This document shows positions 45,222 through 56,562 of a stretch of DNA of 64,000 nt, in pieces. Location of the stretch: contig KZ627161.1 in the NCBI GenBank assembly GCA_002917775.1, positions 1,894,432-1,958,431 on the forward strand, given 5' to 3'. Under the pieces are notes generated by a model, which worked only from the letters and a program-made list of their open reading frames with translations, did no database searches and had not been told where the DNA came from. This DNA comes from Glaciozyma antarctica PI12. Its lineage: Eukaryota; Basidiomycota; Microbotryomycetes; Kriegeriales; Camptobasidiaceae. How positions within the stretch are numbered: position 1 is the first letter of the stretch; each line of letters starts with the position of its first letter. The position numbers and the translations under genes were made by a program.

Positions 45222-45352
45222 GGAGAGACAGCACCTAGGCTGAACTCAGGGCGAGCGAGATCCGAGATCGCAATGACGTTTCAAGCTTGGTCGACCTCGC
45301 GGGAGCTTCGTCTCTTGCTCCGCAACGCTCCCGATACTCAACCGCTCGTACA

Positions 45353-45607
45353 ATGTCCTCCAACACCTCCAACACCACTCCCGCCGGAAACACTTCTACC
45401 TCGCACAGCGCCGCGGACCATACTAGGCACTCGAGCGGCGAGGACTCGCACCATGGCGAGGAGAAGAAGGCACACTCGAAGCCGGCGCACGAGTTTGGAG
45501 CGACGGGGAAGCCGATGACGACTCAGGTGAGTTCATGCGAGGAGATGGAGGAGGAGGGAGCTGATGAGGTGCAGAGCGATTTGACGAAGCCGGTTGATGA
45601 GGAGTAA
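45353..45607 (+). CDS. Small hydrophilic disordered protein
   Basis: The ATG at 45353 starts MSSNTSNTTPAGNTSTSHSA, followed by DHTRHSSGEDSHHGEEKKAH and EFGATGKPMTTQ. A 48-nt intron (donor GTGAGTTC, branch GCTGATG, acceptor GTGCAG, about 45526-45573) joins it to SDLTKPVDEE with TAA at 45605-45607. About 70 residues, rich in Ser, Thr, His, Glu and Lys and almost free of large hydrophobics, so disordered and heat-soluble in character, like hydrophilins or other stress-related small proteins. That comparison is by composition only; no family is recognised. It converges with ESF2 across 98 bp. Confidence 0.5.
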   Translation: MSSNTSNTTPAGNTSTSHSAADHTRHSSGEDSHHGEEKKAHSKPAHEFGATGKPMTTQVSSCEEMEEEGADEVQSDLTKPVDEE

Positions 45608-45705
45608 AGCGTGCGGAGCGAGAATTCGGTGGAGCAGTGGGGGGAGAAAGGAGTGCATAGGAAAGGAGGAATGAATGATACTGGAAACCACGAACGTCGT
45701 CGTTA

Positions 45706-46845
45706 CTAGAACAGCCTGCTGAGAACCCCATCGAGCTGAGCCTTGCTCCCCTCCTTCTTGCTCCCTCCTCCACCACCAACCACCACCTCCCTCTGCCTGT
45801 ACGTCCTCTCCCTCTCCTTCCGAACCTTCTTCTCCCCCTCCGCCGGCGCCACTTCTCCCTTGAGCCGCTTCCCCTCCCGACGACTCTCGGCTTTGTCGGT
45901 GATGGCGGTCTTGACGCGAGCTTTTTCGACGGCCGAGAGGTAGGATTCTTGCTCGGTGCGAGAGTGTTGGAGGTGGAAACGAAGGAGGGAGGTTTGAGTC
46001 GCGCGTTCGAGAGCTGCGAGAGAGGGTCGGCGAGTGTTTTGGGAAAGAGTAAGGAAGGAGGACGTACCGACCTGCTCGCTGAGCATGTCCCAGCGGAAAC
46101 GAGGAAGGTACTTCATCGTCCAGACGTCGTCGCGCCAGCGGTTGCCCTTCTTGCCGCCTGCGAGAGAGAGAGGAATAAGCTGCTGTTCCAGTTTGACCGG
46201 CGTCGGCCTGGCTCAAGAGAACGAAAGTACGCACCGATGTTGTTCGCATTGAGCATCTCAGCCACGCTCCTCGCAACCTTCTTGTCCATGAACTCGACCC
46301 AGCCCTCTGCGAACCGGTGCTCGCGATGCTTGTCCTTCTGCCTCTTGCGCGAAGAAAGGTTCTGCGGCGGGTCCGGATCTGCCCCACCCATCTTTCATTA
46401 GCCATCTCCCCACAGAGCCCCAGCAGAGCTCAGAGCGGACTCAGTGAGAGAACGCACCACTCCTCGCCAGGAACACCCTCCCCACCTCCCCGTACGCGCT
46501 GAGCAGATGCTTGACCTTACTCGGTCCCATACCCGGTGGGATCCTCGAGAGGTAAATAAGCCCTGGCGTCCCATGTGCCTTCCCCTTCGACGGCAAGAGG
46601 TGAGCAGGAAGGGGGTTCGAGCTGGTCGTTGGGCCCGCCAGAGCGTCCCCCAGCTCGGTATCCTCCTCTTCCTCTTCTTCGTGGTCGGAAGCTACGGCGG
46701 GGGCGTCGTCGAGGTCCTCTGCGGCGAAGGAGAAGCGCGAGTCGACGGTAGGAGGAGGGGCGGAGAGCTTCCGTTTCTTGGATTTGGAAGCGCCGGAGAT
46801 GGGTTTGGTGGTTGTAGGTTGGTCTTGAGGTAGTTCAGAGGCCAT
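45706..46845 (-). CDS. ESF2: Pre-rRNA-processing protein Esf2 (ABT1 family)
   Basis: Esf2 is an RRM protein of the small-subunit processome that stimulates Dbp8 and is needed for 18S cleavage. Start ATG at 46845 (MASELPQDQPTTTKPISGAS), with an acidic linker EEEEEEDTELGD. The RRM then reads GLIYLSRIPPGMGPSKVKHL, LSAYGEVGRVFLAR, an intron (about 46455-46390), RFAEGWVEFMDKKVARSVAE, MLNANNIG, an intron, GNRWRDDVWTMKYLPRFRWD, MLSEQ, and after a third intron the helical basic tail (RATQTSLLRFHLQHSRTEQE...). These are the family's ABT1/Esf2 landmarks (IYLSRIPP, GWVEF, W-x-D-D-W-x-MKYLP-F-W). It ends LDGVLSRLF with the stop at 45706. Confidence 0.93.
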
Positions 46846-47121
46846 GGCTAGTCGATAGGCTCTGCCGAGGTGTTGCAGCGAGTTGGACGAAGGCGAAGAG
46901 CAAACTCGTCCGCCGGAGAGCGCGACTTTCTCCAGCAAGGCTTGACCTCGTCCACAACACCAGCAGGAGTCAGGAAGAGAAGGACTCAGTAACGAGCTCA
47001 GCCAGGCAACACCAGCCACTCCCCCCGACCCACCCTCGCCCATCCGCCCAGCTTCTCCGACTCAGCGACCCCCTTTCGCTCAAGTCCTCCCACTCCGCAC
47101 CTCCCTCCACACTCGCCCACG
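46846..47121. promoter_or_regulatory. Divergent promoter between ESF2 and RAT1
   Basis: A 276-bp gap separates the two start codons. Both genes act in ribosomal RNA maturation, so shared control is plausible. I do not see a confident RRPE or PAC-type element. Confidence 0.4.
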
Positions 47122-50100
47122 ATGGGAGTCCCAGCCTTGTTCCGATGGCTCTCCAAGAAGTACCCCAAGATTGTGCTACCCGTGAGTTCTCCATAGTTCG
47201 TGGCTTCAGAGCTGAGCTGACGCCCGCCACTCCTCTAGGTCATCGAGGATCTTCCGGTCAGCATCCCTGGACCTGATGGAACCACCGAGGAGATCGTAAG
47301 TAGCGATCCTGATGCCTGTGCTGGAGCTTCCGCGCTTGCAAGCTGGACGGTGGCGCGGCGGAAGCTGGAGACGAGGTGCTGACCATCCTTCTTCTCCCTC
47401 ACAGCCTGTCGATACCACCGGCCCCAATCCGAATGGCGAAGAGTTTGACAACCTGTATCTCGACATGAACGGTATCGTTCATCCCTGTACCCACCCCGAG
47501 GGCAAGGTAAGCTCTCTCTCTCCACCTCCCCGCCGACCCTTCGCTAAGCAAGCTTCCAACACCACGCAGCCCGCACCTAAAAACGAGGAGGAGATGATGA
47601 ACGAGATCTTCCTCTACACCGACCGAGTCGTCTCGATGGTCCGCCCGCGCAAGCTCCTCGTCATGGCTATCGACGGAGTCGCTCCTCGCGCCAAGATGAA
47701 CCAGCAGCGAAGCAGGCGGTTCAGGAGTGCGCAGGAGGCCAAGACGAAGGAGGAGGATAGGATTGCGGCTATTGCGGAGTGGGAAGGTGCGTGGAACTTT
47801 CTGGGGAAGGTGTGGAGGGAGGCTGATTGCGCGTCTTGGGGGAGCAGCTATGGGCAAGGACGTCTCGGACGAGTTTAGGAACGAGAAGGGATGGGATCAG
47901 AACGCCATTACGCCGGGAACGCCTTTCATGGACCTCCTCGCCAAGTCGCTGCGCTACTGGGTCGCGAAGAAGCTGAACGAGGACCCCGGATGGGCAGGAG
48001 TGCGTCTCCTTTCCGTGTTTGGCGTGCGAACGCAAGCTAACGAATCAACGATGAACAGCTCCAAGTCATCATCTCTGACGCGTCTGTTCCTGGAGAAGGA
48101 GAGCACAAGATCATGGACTTCATTCGTCGTCAACGCTCGCACGCCTCGCACGACCCCAACACGAAGCACGTTATATACGGACTCGACGCAGATCTTATCA
48201 TGCTGTCGCTCGCGACTCACGAGCCTCACTTCCGCGTCCTGCGGGAGGACGTGTTCGCGCAGGACAAAAAGGGACGCGGCTGCCACACGTGCGGACAGAT
48301 GGGTCACCACTCGAGCCAGTGCAAGGGTGCGTTGGCGTGCGCTGTAGTTGTGAGATCTGAGGAGCTAATGCATGACCGAGCAGGCAAGCCGAAGGAGAAG
48401 CAAGGCGAGGCCGACCTCGTCCAGAAGCCGACCCCTCACAAGCCCTTCATCTTCCTCGACGTTGCCATCCTCCGCGAGTACCTCGCTGTCGAACTCTCAG
48501 CACCTATCCACGCCTTCCCCTTCGACCTCGAGCGCGCCATCGACGATTGGGTCTTCCTGATCTTCTTCGTCGGGAACGATTTCCTGCCGCATCTCCCCTC
48601 GCTCGAAATTCGCGAAGGTGCGATCGACACGCTCATGAACATCTGGAAGTCGAGCTTGGAGCGCATGGGAGGTTACCTCGCTGAGCACGGCAAGGTCAAC
48701 CTCGCGAGGGCTCAGCTCATCCTCGAGGGACTCGCATCAAGGGAAGACGAGATCTTCCGCAAGCGTCGCGAAGGTGCGTTCCCCACTGTATTCGCTCTCA
48801 CAAAGCATCGCTGACGAGCCTTTCAATTTCAGCTGAAGAGCGTCAAGACCGCACCGACAAGCGCCGTCGCATCGACGCCGAGAACCGTCAAGGCGGCACG
48901 CACATGCAGAACGGCCACGACTACGTCCCCGTCAAGCCCACTCCCGCGCGCCCAGCTCTTCCCCCAGCCTCCTACGCTCTTCCGAACGACTCGACCCTCC
49001 CTCCCGGCCCGTCGTCCCTCCCCGCTCGACCCGCCTGGGTCGTCCCTCCCGTCATCGAGGAGCTCAAGCCCGACATTGCTGCTATGGTCGGGAGCAACTC
49101 GAGTATCGTCGCGAACCGGAAGGCGATCCGAATGGCGAACCTCTCGGCTGCGGAGATGATCAAGGCCGAGTTGGCGGGAGGCGTGGCGGTGGATACGACG
49201 GCTGTCAAGAAGAACCTCTCGGCGGCCGAGTTGCTGAAGAAGGAATTTGCGGGGGAGAGCGAGGATACGACGATGGGGGAACCGGAGAAGATTGTTGAGA
49301 TTGTCGAGGAGGCGATGGAGGCGGTTCCTGAGCCTGCGGTCGAGGTTGATGAGACGATGGGAGTTGACGGAGAGTCGAGGGGGCACAAGAGGAAGGCGGA
49401 CGAGGTGGAGGAGGAGAAGGTCGAGGAGGAGGAGGACGAGGATGAGGAAGCGGTCGACGCGTTCCTCGCTGCGTCGCTGCTGCCTCCCGTCGTCGTTCCT
49501 GGAATTCAGGTACCGGCGCCGCTCAAGCTCATGGGCAACAACGTTGTTGAGCAGGAGGATACGGTTCAGTGAGTCTTGTCTTCGCGTTGGGAGCGCGATT
49601 GCTGACTGACGTTCGTGCGTTCGCAGACTATGGGAGCCTGGGTACAAAGAGCGTTACTACCGACAAAAGTTCGGCATCGAGCTCAGCGATACCGAGTTCC
49701 GTCGATCGTGCGTCCTCTCCAGCATGCGAGGATTGAGCTTCTGCTGACCCGCAATTCCTGTGCAGGCTCGTCAAGTCCTACGTCGAAGGTCTTTGCTGGG
49801 TTCTCGAGTACTACTTCCAGGGCACGCCTTCGTGGCAGTGGTATTACCCTCACCACTTCTCGCCCTTCGCCTCCGACTTTACGGATCTCGCCACTCTCGA
49901 CATCAAGTTCGAAATCGGAGCGCCGTTCCGTCCCTACGAGCAGCTCATGGGTGTGTTCCCCGCAGCCAGGTGCGTTCTCCAGCCCTTCGTTCCACATTCC
50001 GTGGCTAACCTCTCGCACGCTCGCAGTCGATTCGCGCTCCCCGAGCCCTTCCACCCTCTCATGACCGACGAGGAGTCACCCATCATCGACTTTTACCCCG

Positions 50101-51290
50101 AGGAGTTCGACGTCGACATGAACGGCAAGAAGATGCTCTGGCAGGGAGTCGCTCTCCTCCCCTTCATCGACCCTGGACGACTTCTCGAAGCGATGGCGAC
50201 CAAGTACGGCGACCTTTCCGATGCTGAGATCAAGCGCAACACCCTCGGATCCGACACGCTCTTCGTTAGTCAGGACCATCCCTTGTACGATTACCTCGAG
50301 GGCCTTTACACGAAGCGCAAGATCAAGGAAGTGCGTTCTTCGTTTCGCGTTCTCCCTCTCCGTCGGTGCGCGTACTGACTACTTTGCTCGCAGCCCGTCG
50401 ACCTCGACACGAAGCGCAGCAAGGGTATCGCTGGCGCCGTCCTCCCCGACCCCGTCTGCATCCCCGGCTCGACCTTCGACTCTCCGCTCCCCTCCCTCCC
50501 CGACATTCCTACCGACAAGTCCATCTCAGCCTCTTTCTCTTTCCCTCCTCAGCGCTTCCCCCATCGCTCCATGCTCCTCCCCGGCGTCAAGCACGACCGA
50601 CCCGTTCTGAGCTCTTACGATAAGGACGGCGTGCGGCGAGGCGGGACTGGAGGGTACGAGAGCAACGGCTTCCACGCGCAGCGAGGTCGGGAGCAAAGTG
50701 GACCGGGATTCGCGAAGCTTGATCGCGGGAGTCGAGGTGGAGGAGGTGGTGGAGGAGGAGGCGGAGGGAGGCAGAGCTACCCTCCCCCTCAGAGCGGTGG
50801 AGGTGGAGGAGGAAGCTACGGCGGGCAGAGCAGTTACGGCGCGCCTCAGCAGCAGCAGGGAGGGCAACAGGGAGGACGCGACCCGTACGGCGGTTACGAC
50901 TCGCGGCGCGGAGGAGGAGGAGGAGGAGGGCAGGGAGGCTACGGTGGCGCGTCCTACGGTGGTCACCAGCAGCAGGCGCAGCAACCTTCGTACGGCGGAT
51001 ACGCACCAGCTCAAGGCGGTTACCGACCACCACCGATGACTGGCGGAGGGTACCAACCTCCTCCCGCTCCTCAGCAAGGCGGCTACGGCGGGTACGGTCA
51101 AGGCGCGCCTCCTCCTCCTCGCTACGGAGCTCCTCCGCCCGCGGCGTACGGCGCCCCTCCTCCTCCTGCTCCGGCGTACCAGGGCTACGGAGGGTATGGA
51201 GGGAACGGGCAGGGAGCACCACCACCGGCGTGGCAGCAGGGTGGGAGGGGAGGAGGACAAACGGGGAGGGGCCAGGAGCGACGGTACTGA
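47122..51290 (+). CDS. RAT1: 5'-3' exoribonuclease 2 (Rat1/Xrn2) with long glycine-rich tail
   Basis: Nuclear 5'-3' exoribonuclease that ends RNA polymerase II transcription and trims pre-rRNA and snoRNAs. Start ATG at 47122 ([20 protein letters not shown]). Catalytic landmarks: [74 protein letters not shown], a CCHC zinc knuckle ([14 protein letters not shown]), [48 protein letters not shown], and [21 protein letters not shown] charged linker with repeated NLSAAE(M/L)(I/L)K units lies at about 49130-49250. The last ~230 residues (50600-51290) are Gly/Tyr/Gln/Pro-rich with RGG-type ends ([16 protein letters not shown]), far more extended than I expect for the family. At least ten short introns. 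No frame break in the conserved part. Confidence 0.95.
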
Positions 51291-51659
51291 GCCTGGTGGG
51301 CGAGCAGTAGTATTGCGACGATGCAAAAAGTTGAACGTTCGCAGAGAGATATCGAGGGGGATCCAGACACGGTGCGCAGGCCGCGTTTTGACGGGCGCTT
51401 TGTCCTCGCTGGGCGCGGCGTGTCGTGGGGAGCGGTTCCCTCCGCTGAGAAGGGAGTCTAGGAAGGTCTGTTGCTGCTCTACATTCCACCAAGCATCTCC
51501 ACGAACACCCAATCCGCAGCTAATCTCACCAAGTCCAAGTTCGAAAGCCCAGGTCCCTTCTTCCTCCACCTCCTGCGACCCCGCAGGTTGATCGCAGCAC
51601 CAGCAGCAGGTGAGTTGAGCTCCCTATGAGTCCGTTATCAAGGAAGGCGGTGGAGGAAG

Positions 51660-54600
51660 ATGGGCAGGGACCTCAGCTGTCGCGGTTGCTCCACGGAATG
51701 GGGTGACAGCTCTCGGGGCCCTCGGGCGCCTTCTCACCTTCTCAGAGCTGATAGCAGCGGTCTGACCTTCCCCGTTCCCCCGCACAGAGCTTTGAACCGT
51801 CGAGGATCAATCGCCCAGCTAGCTCGTCTCCCCCCTCCCTCACCAGCACCGACCACTCCGTTCATCTCCACCCTGGCGCCTCTCCGCTCCAACGACTCGT
51901 CCAAGCACCGTAGATCAAGAAGCGCCTCCAGGGATTCATTCTCTTCACTCCCACTCCCCGCCTTCCCACCCACAGCTCCCGCCGATCTCTACTTCACTCC
52001 TTCGTCCCTCCCGCCTTCCGCCTCTCCGCCAGGCTACTACGATTACGCGGCACCGCACGAGCCACCGCCACCGCGATCAAGATCCGTGCCGCATCTCCCT
52101 GGACTCTCCTTCACCAGCATCACCACTCCTTCCAGCCGCACCCCTCCATGGCAAGGCCGTAGCGAGGAGCCTCCCTTTCCACGCGACTACGAACTCCGCC
52201 GCGCGTCCGTCTCGTCTCAAACGATCAACGACCTTATTGAGCAACCTCACGAGCACGGCGTGTACGACGACGGGGAGCAGGGATCAGGAGACGAGCCGCT
52301 GGAGATTAGGACGCGTAGAACCTCTGCTGCGCCGCCGCCCGCGTTCCAGCAGGTCACGAGGAGAAGCTCGAGCTCTGCCTTGTCTCGAAGGACTGGAACG
52401 GTGCCGCAGATGCCCCGCACAGGAGCCGTTTCGGGCGGAGGAGATGCAGATTCGACCTTTTCGGTGCGTCTTCCTCGAGGGTTGTTGTGGAAGGAGCTGG
52501 GGCTGGGAGCTGACTGGGAGCGTCGTTGCAGCCAAGCTTAGGTACAACGTATCGTCCTCCACCACCACTACCCACATCTCGCCTCTGGTCCTTCCTCTTC
52601 CTCTTCCTCCAATCCCTCTCCGTCCTCCCCTCCCTCTTCGGATTCTTCTACTCCGCCCATCGATTCTCCTCCTATCCATTTTCCCTCTCCTTTCCTCCGC
52701 CAGCACCTGGCTTCAAGGCGGTAACGCGGTCGGCGTCTCCCAAGGCCGCAGCACGAAGCTCGACTGGTTCATCTCGGGCCTGTGGGCGCTCGCATGCGCG
52801 TACTTTAGCCATTCGCTGGCAAAGGGCTTGCTTCGTCGATGGCTCGTCTACTATTCGCTCCTGCCGACGTTCATTCGGGTCGTCAGCTTGCAGGCGATCT
52901 GCTGGCCTCTGTGCCTTACGACCCATCGCGTGCTGTCGTTCGATCAGCCCGTCGCAGCTTGGCTCATCTGCGCCACGACGGCCGCCATCTCTGTGAGTTC
53001 CTGCTTTCTTTCTTCGCAAGAAACCGTCGCTCATTCGTCTTTTCCCGCAGAACGTCGTCCAAATCTGGGTCACGAGCAACATCGTCGAGCGGAAGGACCG
53101 CCGCGGAGACCAACGCTGGCGCTTCCTCTCCTTCCTCGTCTCCGCCGTCGTCGGCCCCGGCGTTCGAACGGAAAAGTACCGCAAAAGCGAGCGAGCTCTG
53201 AGCTGGAAGAGGGTGCTCTGGGGGACCGTCGTCCCCTTTGCGATCCTCGGCTGGATCACGACGGGCGCGCTGCTGTGGCAGCAGTTCGTGGCGCGGTACA
53301 AGGGCGGAGGAGGAGTCGGTATGGGGAGTGCGAGGCTGAATCACGTCGTTCGAGCGCACGCGGGAGGGATGAGCTTGACGGGGCTCGACAGCAAGGCCAA
53401 CGTTCGCATCGTCATGCTCGTTACTTCGTCCTGGACCGACCGATCTCTCGCCAACCGCAACACCTTCCGCCAATCCTCCGTCCTCATGATCCCTCCCTCC
53501 TCCTCCGCCGTCTCCATCACCTACCGCTTCCTCCTCGGCGCTGCCCCCTCCCCTCAGACCGCCGCTCGCGTCGGGCCTCTGATCGAAGCCGAGGCTGCAG
53601 AGTTCGGCGATATGCTCCTCGTACCCGCGCACGACGGCTACGGCGACCTGAGCAAGAAGATCTACGAGGGATGGAAGTGGGCGGCGGCGCTGGATGTCGA
53701 CTACGTTCTCAAGACGGACGACGACATGTTCCTCCGCATGGACGTGCTCGCGAAGGAGTTCAAGGAGCTCGGTCGACGGAGAGAGTACTGGCGAGGATTC
53801 GCCTACTGGTGCGTCGTTTCGAATGAAGTCCTGCGGCTCTGTGCTGACCGCTTCTCTTTGCAGGGCGATTCCAGCGATTCAGGACGCCTCGAACAAGAAC
53901 GCCGACTTTAGCTACGAGCTCATTTCACTTCCCTCGCTTTCTACCGCCGGCGCTCTCCACATTCTCTCCCACGACCTCATCAGCCTCATCGCCCCTCCCA
54001 ACACCTCCCGCCTCTTCGTCAAGAACGAGGACCAGAACCTCGGTCTCTGGCTCTACCCCTCCGCCGTTCGCCCAATCCACGACCGCCGCATTCAGCAAGG
54101 CCAAGTCTGCGAGAACGACATGATCGCCAAGCACTTCGGCGGGCAGTACAAGGAGGAAGGCGGGATCGGTCCGCTCGAGATGTACGCGAACGTCGTCAGC
54201 GGCCGCAAGATGTGCGAAGGGTTCCTCCAGCGGTGGTGCGGCGTCTGCTACCCGTCCTGCAGAAGTCGCGACAACCATTGGAGGGACTGGGGCTTCGCGT
54301 GCGACGGGATCAAGGGCGCGACGCTGTCGAGTCGACCCGCAGCAGTCGCGACGCTCGAAGCCCCCGTCAAGTCTCCGCCGGAAGCTCTCGTCATGGGCAG
54401 CGCCGACGACCCCTGGGTCATCCCCGGCCTACTCTCCCAGCATACCTCCCCCTTCTCCTCGTCCGCCGACTGGCGACTCCTCCACATGCTCTGCTGGACG
54501 ACGGGCGCCGAGACGTTCCAGGAACGACACTACCAAGCGCTCGAGACGATCTGGGCGCATGAACCTCGGGCGGTCCTCTTCATGATGTCGACCTCCCTCC

Positions 54601-55944
54601 CCCTCGACTTCTTCGACACGTACACTCAGCATGGCTATGCGATTCACGTCGTTAGGATCGGTGGGCCGGAGCTGCTCGAGCGTGAATGGTACCTCGGGCC
54701 TCAGAGTCGGAAGTGGCTTCTCGAGTGGGATCGCTGGTCGCTAGGCGTCAACTTGTGAGCCGTTCTCGCTATTTCCGGCCTGAGAAGCGCTCGCTGACGC
54801 TGCCGTTCCTTCAGCTACTCTCATCTCACCGACTACCTTCGCTACCTCTTCCTCTTCAAGTACGGCGGTACCTGTGAGTCGGCTTGACGAGCTGCGAAGC
54901 TTTGGAACGCTTTCTGACGCATCCTACTCTCGCAGACCTCGACATGGACGCTCCTTGGGTTCGTTCTCCTCCCGACTCGAACCTCGAATTCATCGGCGCC
55001 GACTACGCTACGCTCGCTAGCGACCTCGACTGGACCCTCGACGAGGACGGCATGTACCTCGCGCCGGGCGTCATGCGCTTCCGCAAAGGCTGGAACCTCT
55101 TCCGCGACATCATGGAGCAGGCGTTCGCGGTTACGACCTACCGAGTCGATTGCTTCAACTGCGTCGGCCCGCGTGCGATCACGCTCGGCGTCAAGTCGAA
55201 CCGCCGCCTCCTCGAACTCGCAGGCTTCACCATCCTCCCCAGCCATGTCCTCTACCCCAAGAACTGGATCACCTCGCACGAACTCGTCAAGGCTCTCCCA
55301 TCGGGCGAGGGCAAGTCGGAACTCGCCAAGATCGTCGAAGGGTCCTGGTCGATCCATCTTTTCGGCAAGATGACGAACCACCTTCGGATTCAGAAGGGGA
55401 GCATCGTCGACGAGGCGTTCGAGACGTTCTCCCTCAAGATTCCTCGTCCAGTCGGATTCCTCTCGTCGGCGGACCAAGAGCTCGGAAACGGCGCCGACCT
55501 CGGGCAAGGCCTTGAGCTTCGCCTGCCGTCGACCTACACCTTCCGCTCGCGTCTCGCACTGGCGACGCTCGAGGTTCCCGAGCTCGACTCGCTGGGATCC
55601 GTCGATGGTCGTTTCGACGGCTTGGACCTCATCTTCGTGCCCAAGCAGCCGAGCAGCCGAAGGTATCGCGCGCGACGATATTTGTCGAGACGACGAAGGG
55701 AGGAAGGATCGCATGGAGCGGCACGTCGGGACGGCCTGGAGGACGGTCAGGGACGGGCGATGGAGAGGTGGGAGGTGGGGCGGAGGTTAGAGTGGTGATT
55801 GAGGAGGCGACGGTCAAAGACGTTAATGCGGTGTTGGGATCGTTGGTGTACATACCTGGGACGAAGGGGAGGGACGAAGTGCTGCTGCGGGTGGTGTTTG
55901 GGGAGGAGGAAGCGCAGGGGAGGATTGTTGTCCGCTCGCAATGA
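51660..55944 (+). CDS. Multi-pass membrane protein fusing GT31-type and GT32/A4GT-type glycosyltransferase domains
   Basis: Probably a Golgi bifunctional glycosyltransferase. The N-terminus (~290 residues) is disordered Ser/Pro-rich. Several membrane helices follow (WSFLFLFLQSLSVLPSLFGF; FISGLWALACAYFSHSLA; IRVVSLQAICWPLCLTTH; VLWGTVVPFAILGWITTGAL). A GT31-like domain reads IVMLVTSSWTDRSLANRNTF, YGDLSKKIYEGWKWAAALDV, DYVLKTDDDMFLRMDVLAKE (DDD motif) and FVKNEDQNLGLWLYP (EDxxxG). Then a GT32-like domain: LYSHLTDYLRYLFLFKYGGT, YLDMDAPW (DxD) and, in the A4GT-like end, IHLFGKMTNHLRIQKGSIVD. Introns near 52462-52530, 52992-53050, 53811-53864, 54758-54814 and 54872-54933. The frame shifts near 52715, and near 55637-55680, after which a coherent tail (VETTKGGRIAWSG...RIVVRSQ) reaches TGA at 55942. 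The ATG at 51660 is the only early candidate. Substrates unknown. Confidence 0.75.
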
Positions 55945-56562
55945 GAATCCAAAGGACTTCTAGTTGGACCAGTGCTTCGGATTTGTGTTCCGGGGTCGCC
56001 AGTGGGATTGCACTAAATAAGAACCTCGAGCAGGACACCGCGAGCGGCGCGATCTGCTCGCTCCTCTTTGCTTCCTCCACAGCTCACGCGGACGGCACCT
56101 TCTACTGCGCAACTGGTGTTGTACCTACCCGACCACGTGTTTAAATTTGGGTTATTCCTGTGTAGGCAATCACGCCCCACGCTTGTGCGCCACAGTGACG
56201 ACGAAGCACAGTCTCGCGCCCGAGGTCCGTTCCTGAGCCTGCGCAGCTGCCTTCCGCCTTCTTAAGTTGGGCGAGGGCGTGTCACCGTTTAATCACGGCT
56301 TATTTCCAGCCCCGCAAGTTGTTCGACTCGCGTTGACCCCGAGGCAGCAGCGCTCGTCCCAGAAGCGAGGCAAGCGAAGGAGAGCCAAATCACTCCCGTC
56401 TTTCGTGTCGTTCTCGCAGTCTCAGTCAAGTTGCGCGACGCTCCACAGCTACAGTTTAATCACAGATAAGCGTCGATTGGCAATGCTTGATCGCTCGACG
56501 CCCACAACACACTTTGCAAGCAACCGAATTCCCCTCCTTCCCTTGTCGCTCCCGCCGAGATC
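55945..56562. other. Convergent intergenic region, no gene seen
   Basis: About 620 bp between the 3' ends of the glycosyltransferase gene (+) and DST1 (-). No open frame with domain content, repeat or RNA gene recognised. Confidence 0.5.

Noticed and set aside
52964-53632. 222-codon minus-strand frame inside the glycosyltransferase gene
   Set aside because: Antisense to conserved glycosyltransferase coding sequence; acidic/Gly-rich composition reflects codon bias of the sense strand.
55945-56562. Possible tRNA or snoRNA gene in the convergent gap
   Set aside because: No TTCGA-type T-loop with matching acceptor arms and no C/D or H/ACA box arrangement could be recognised by eye.
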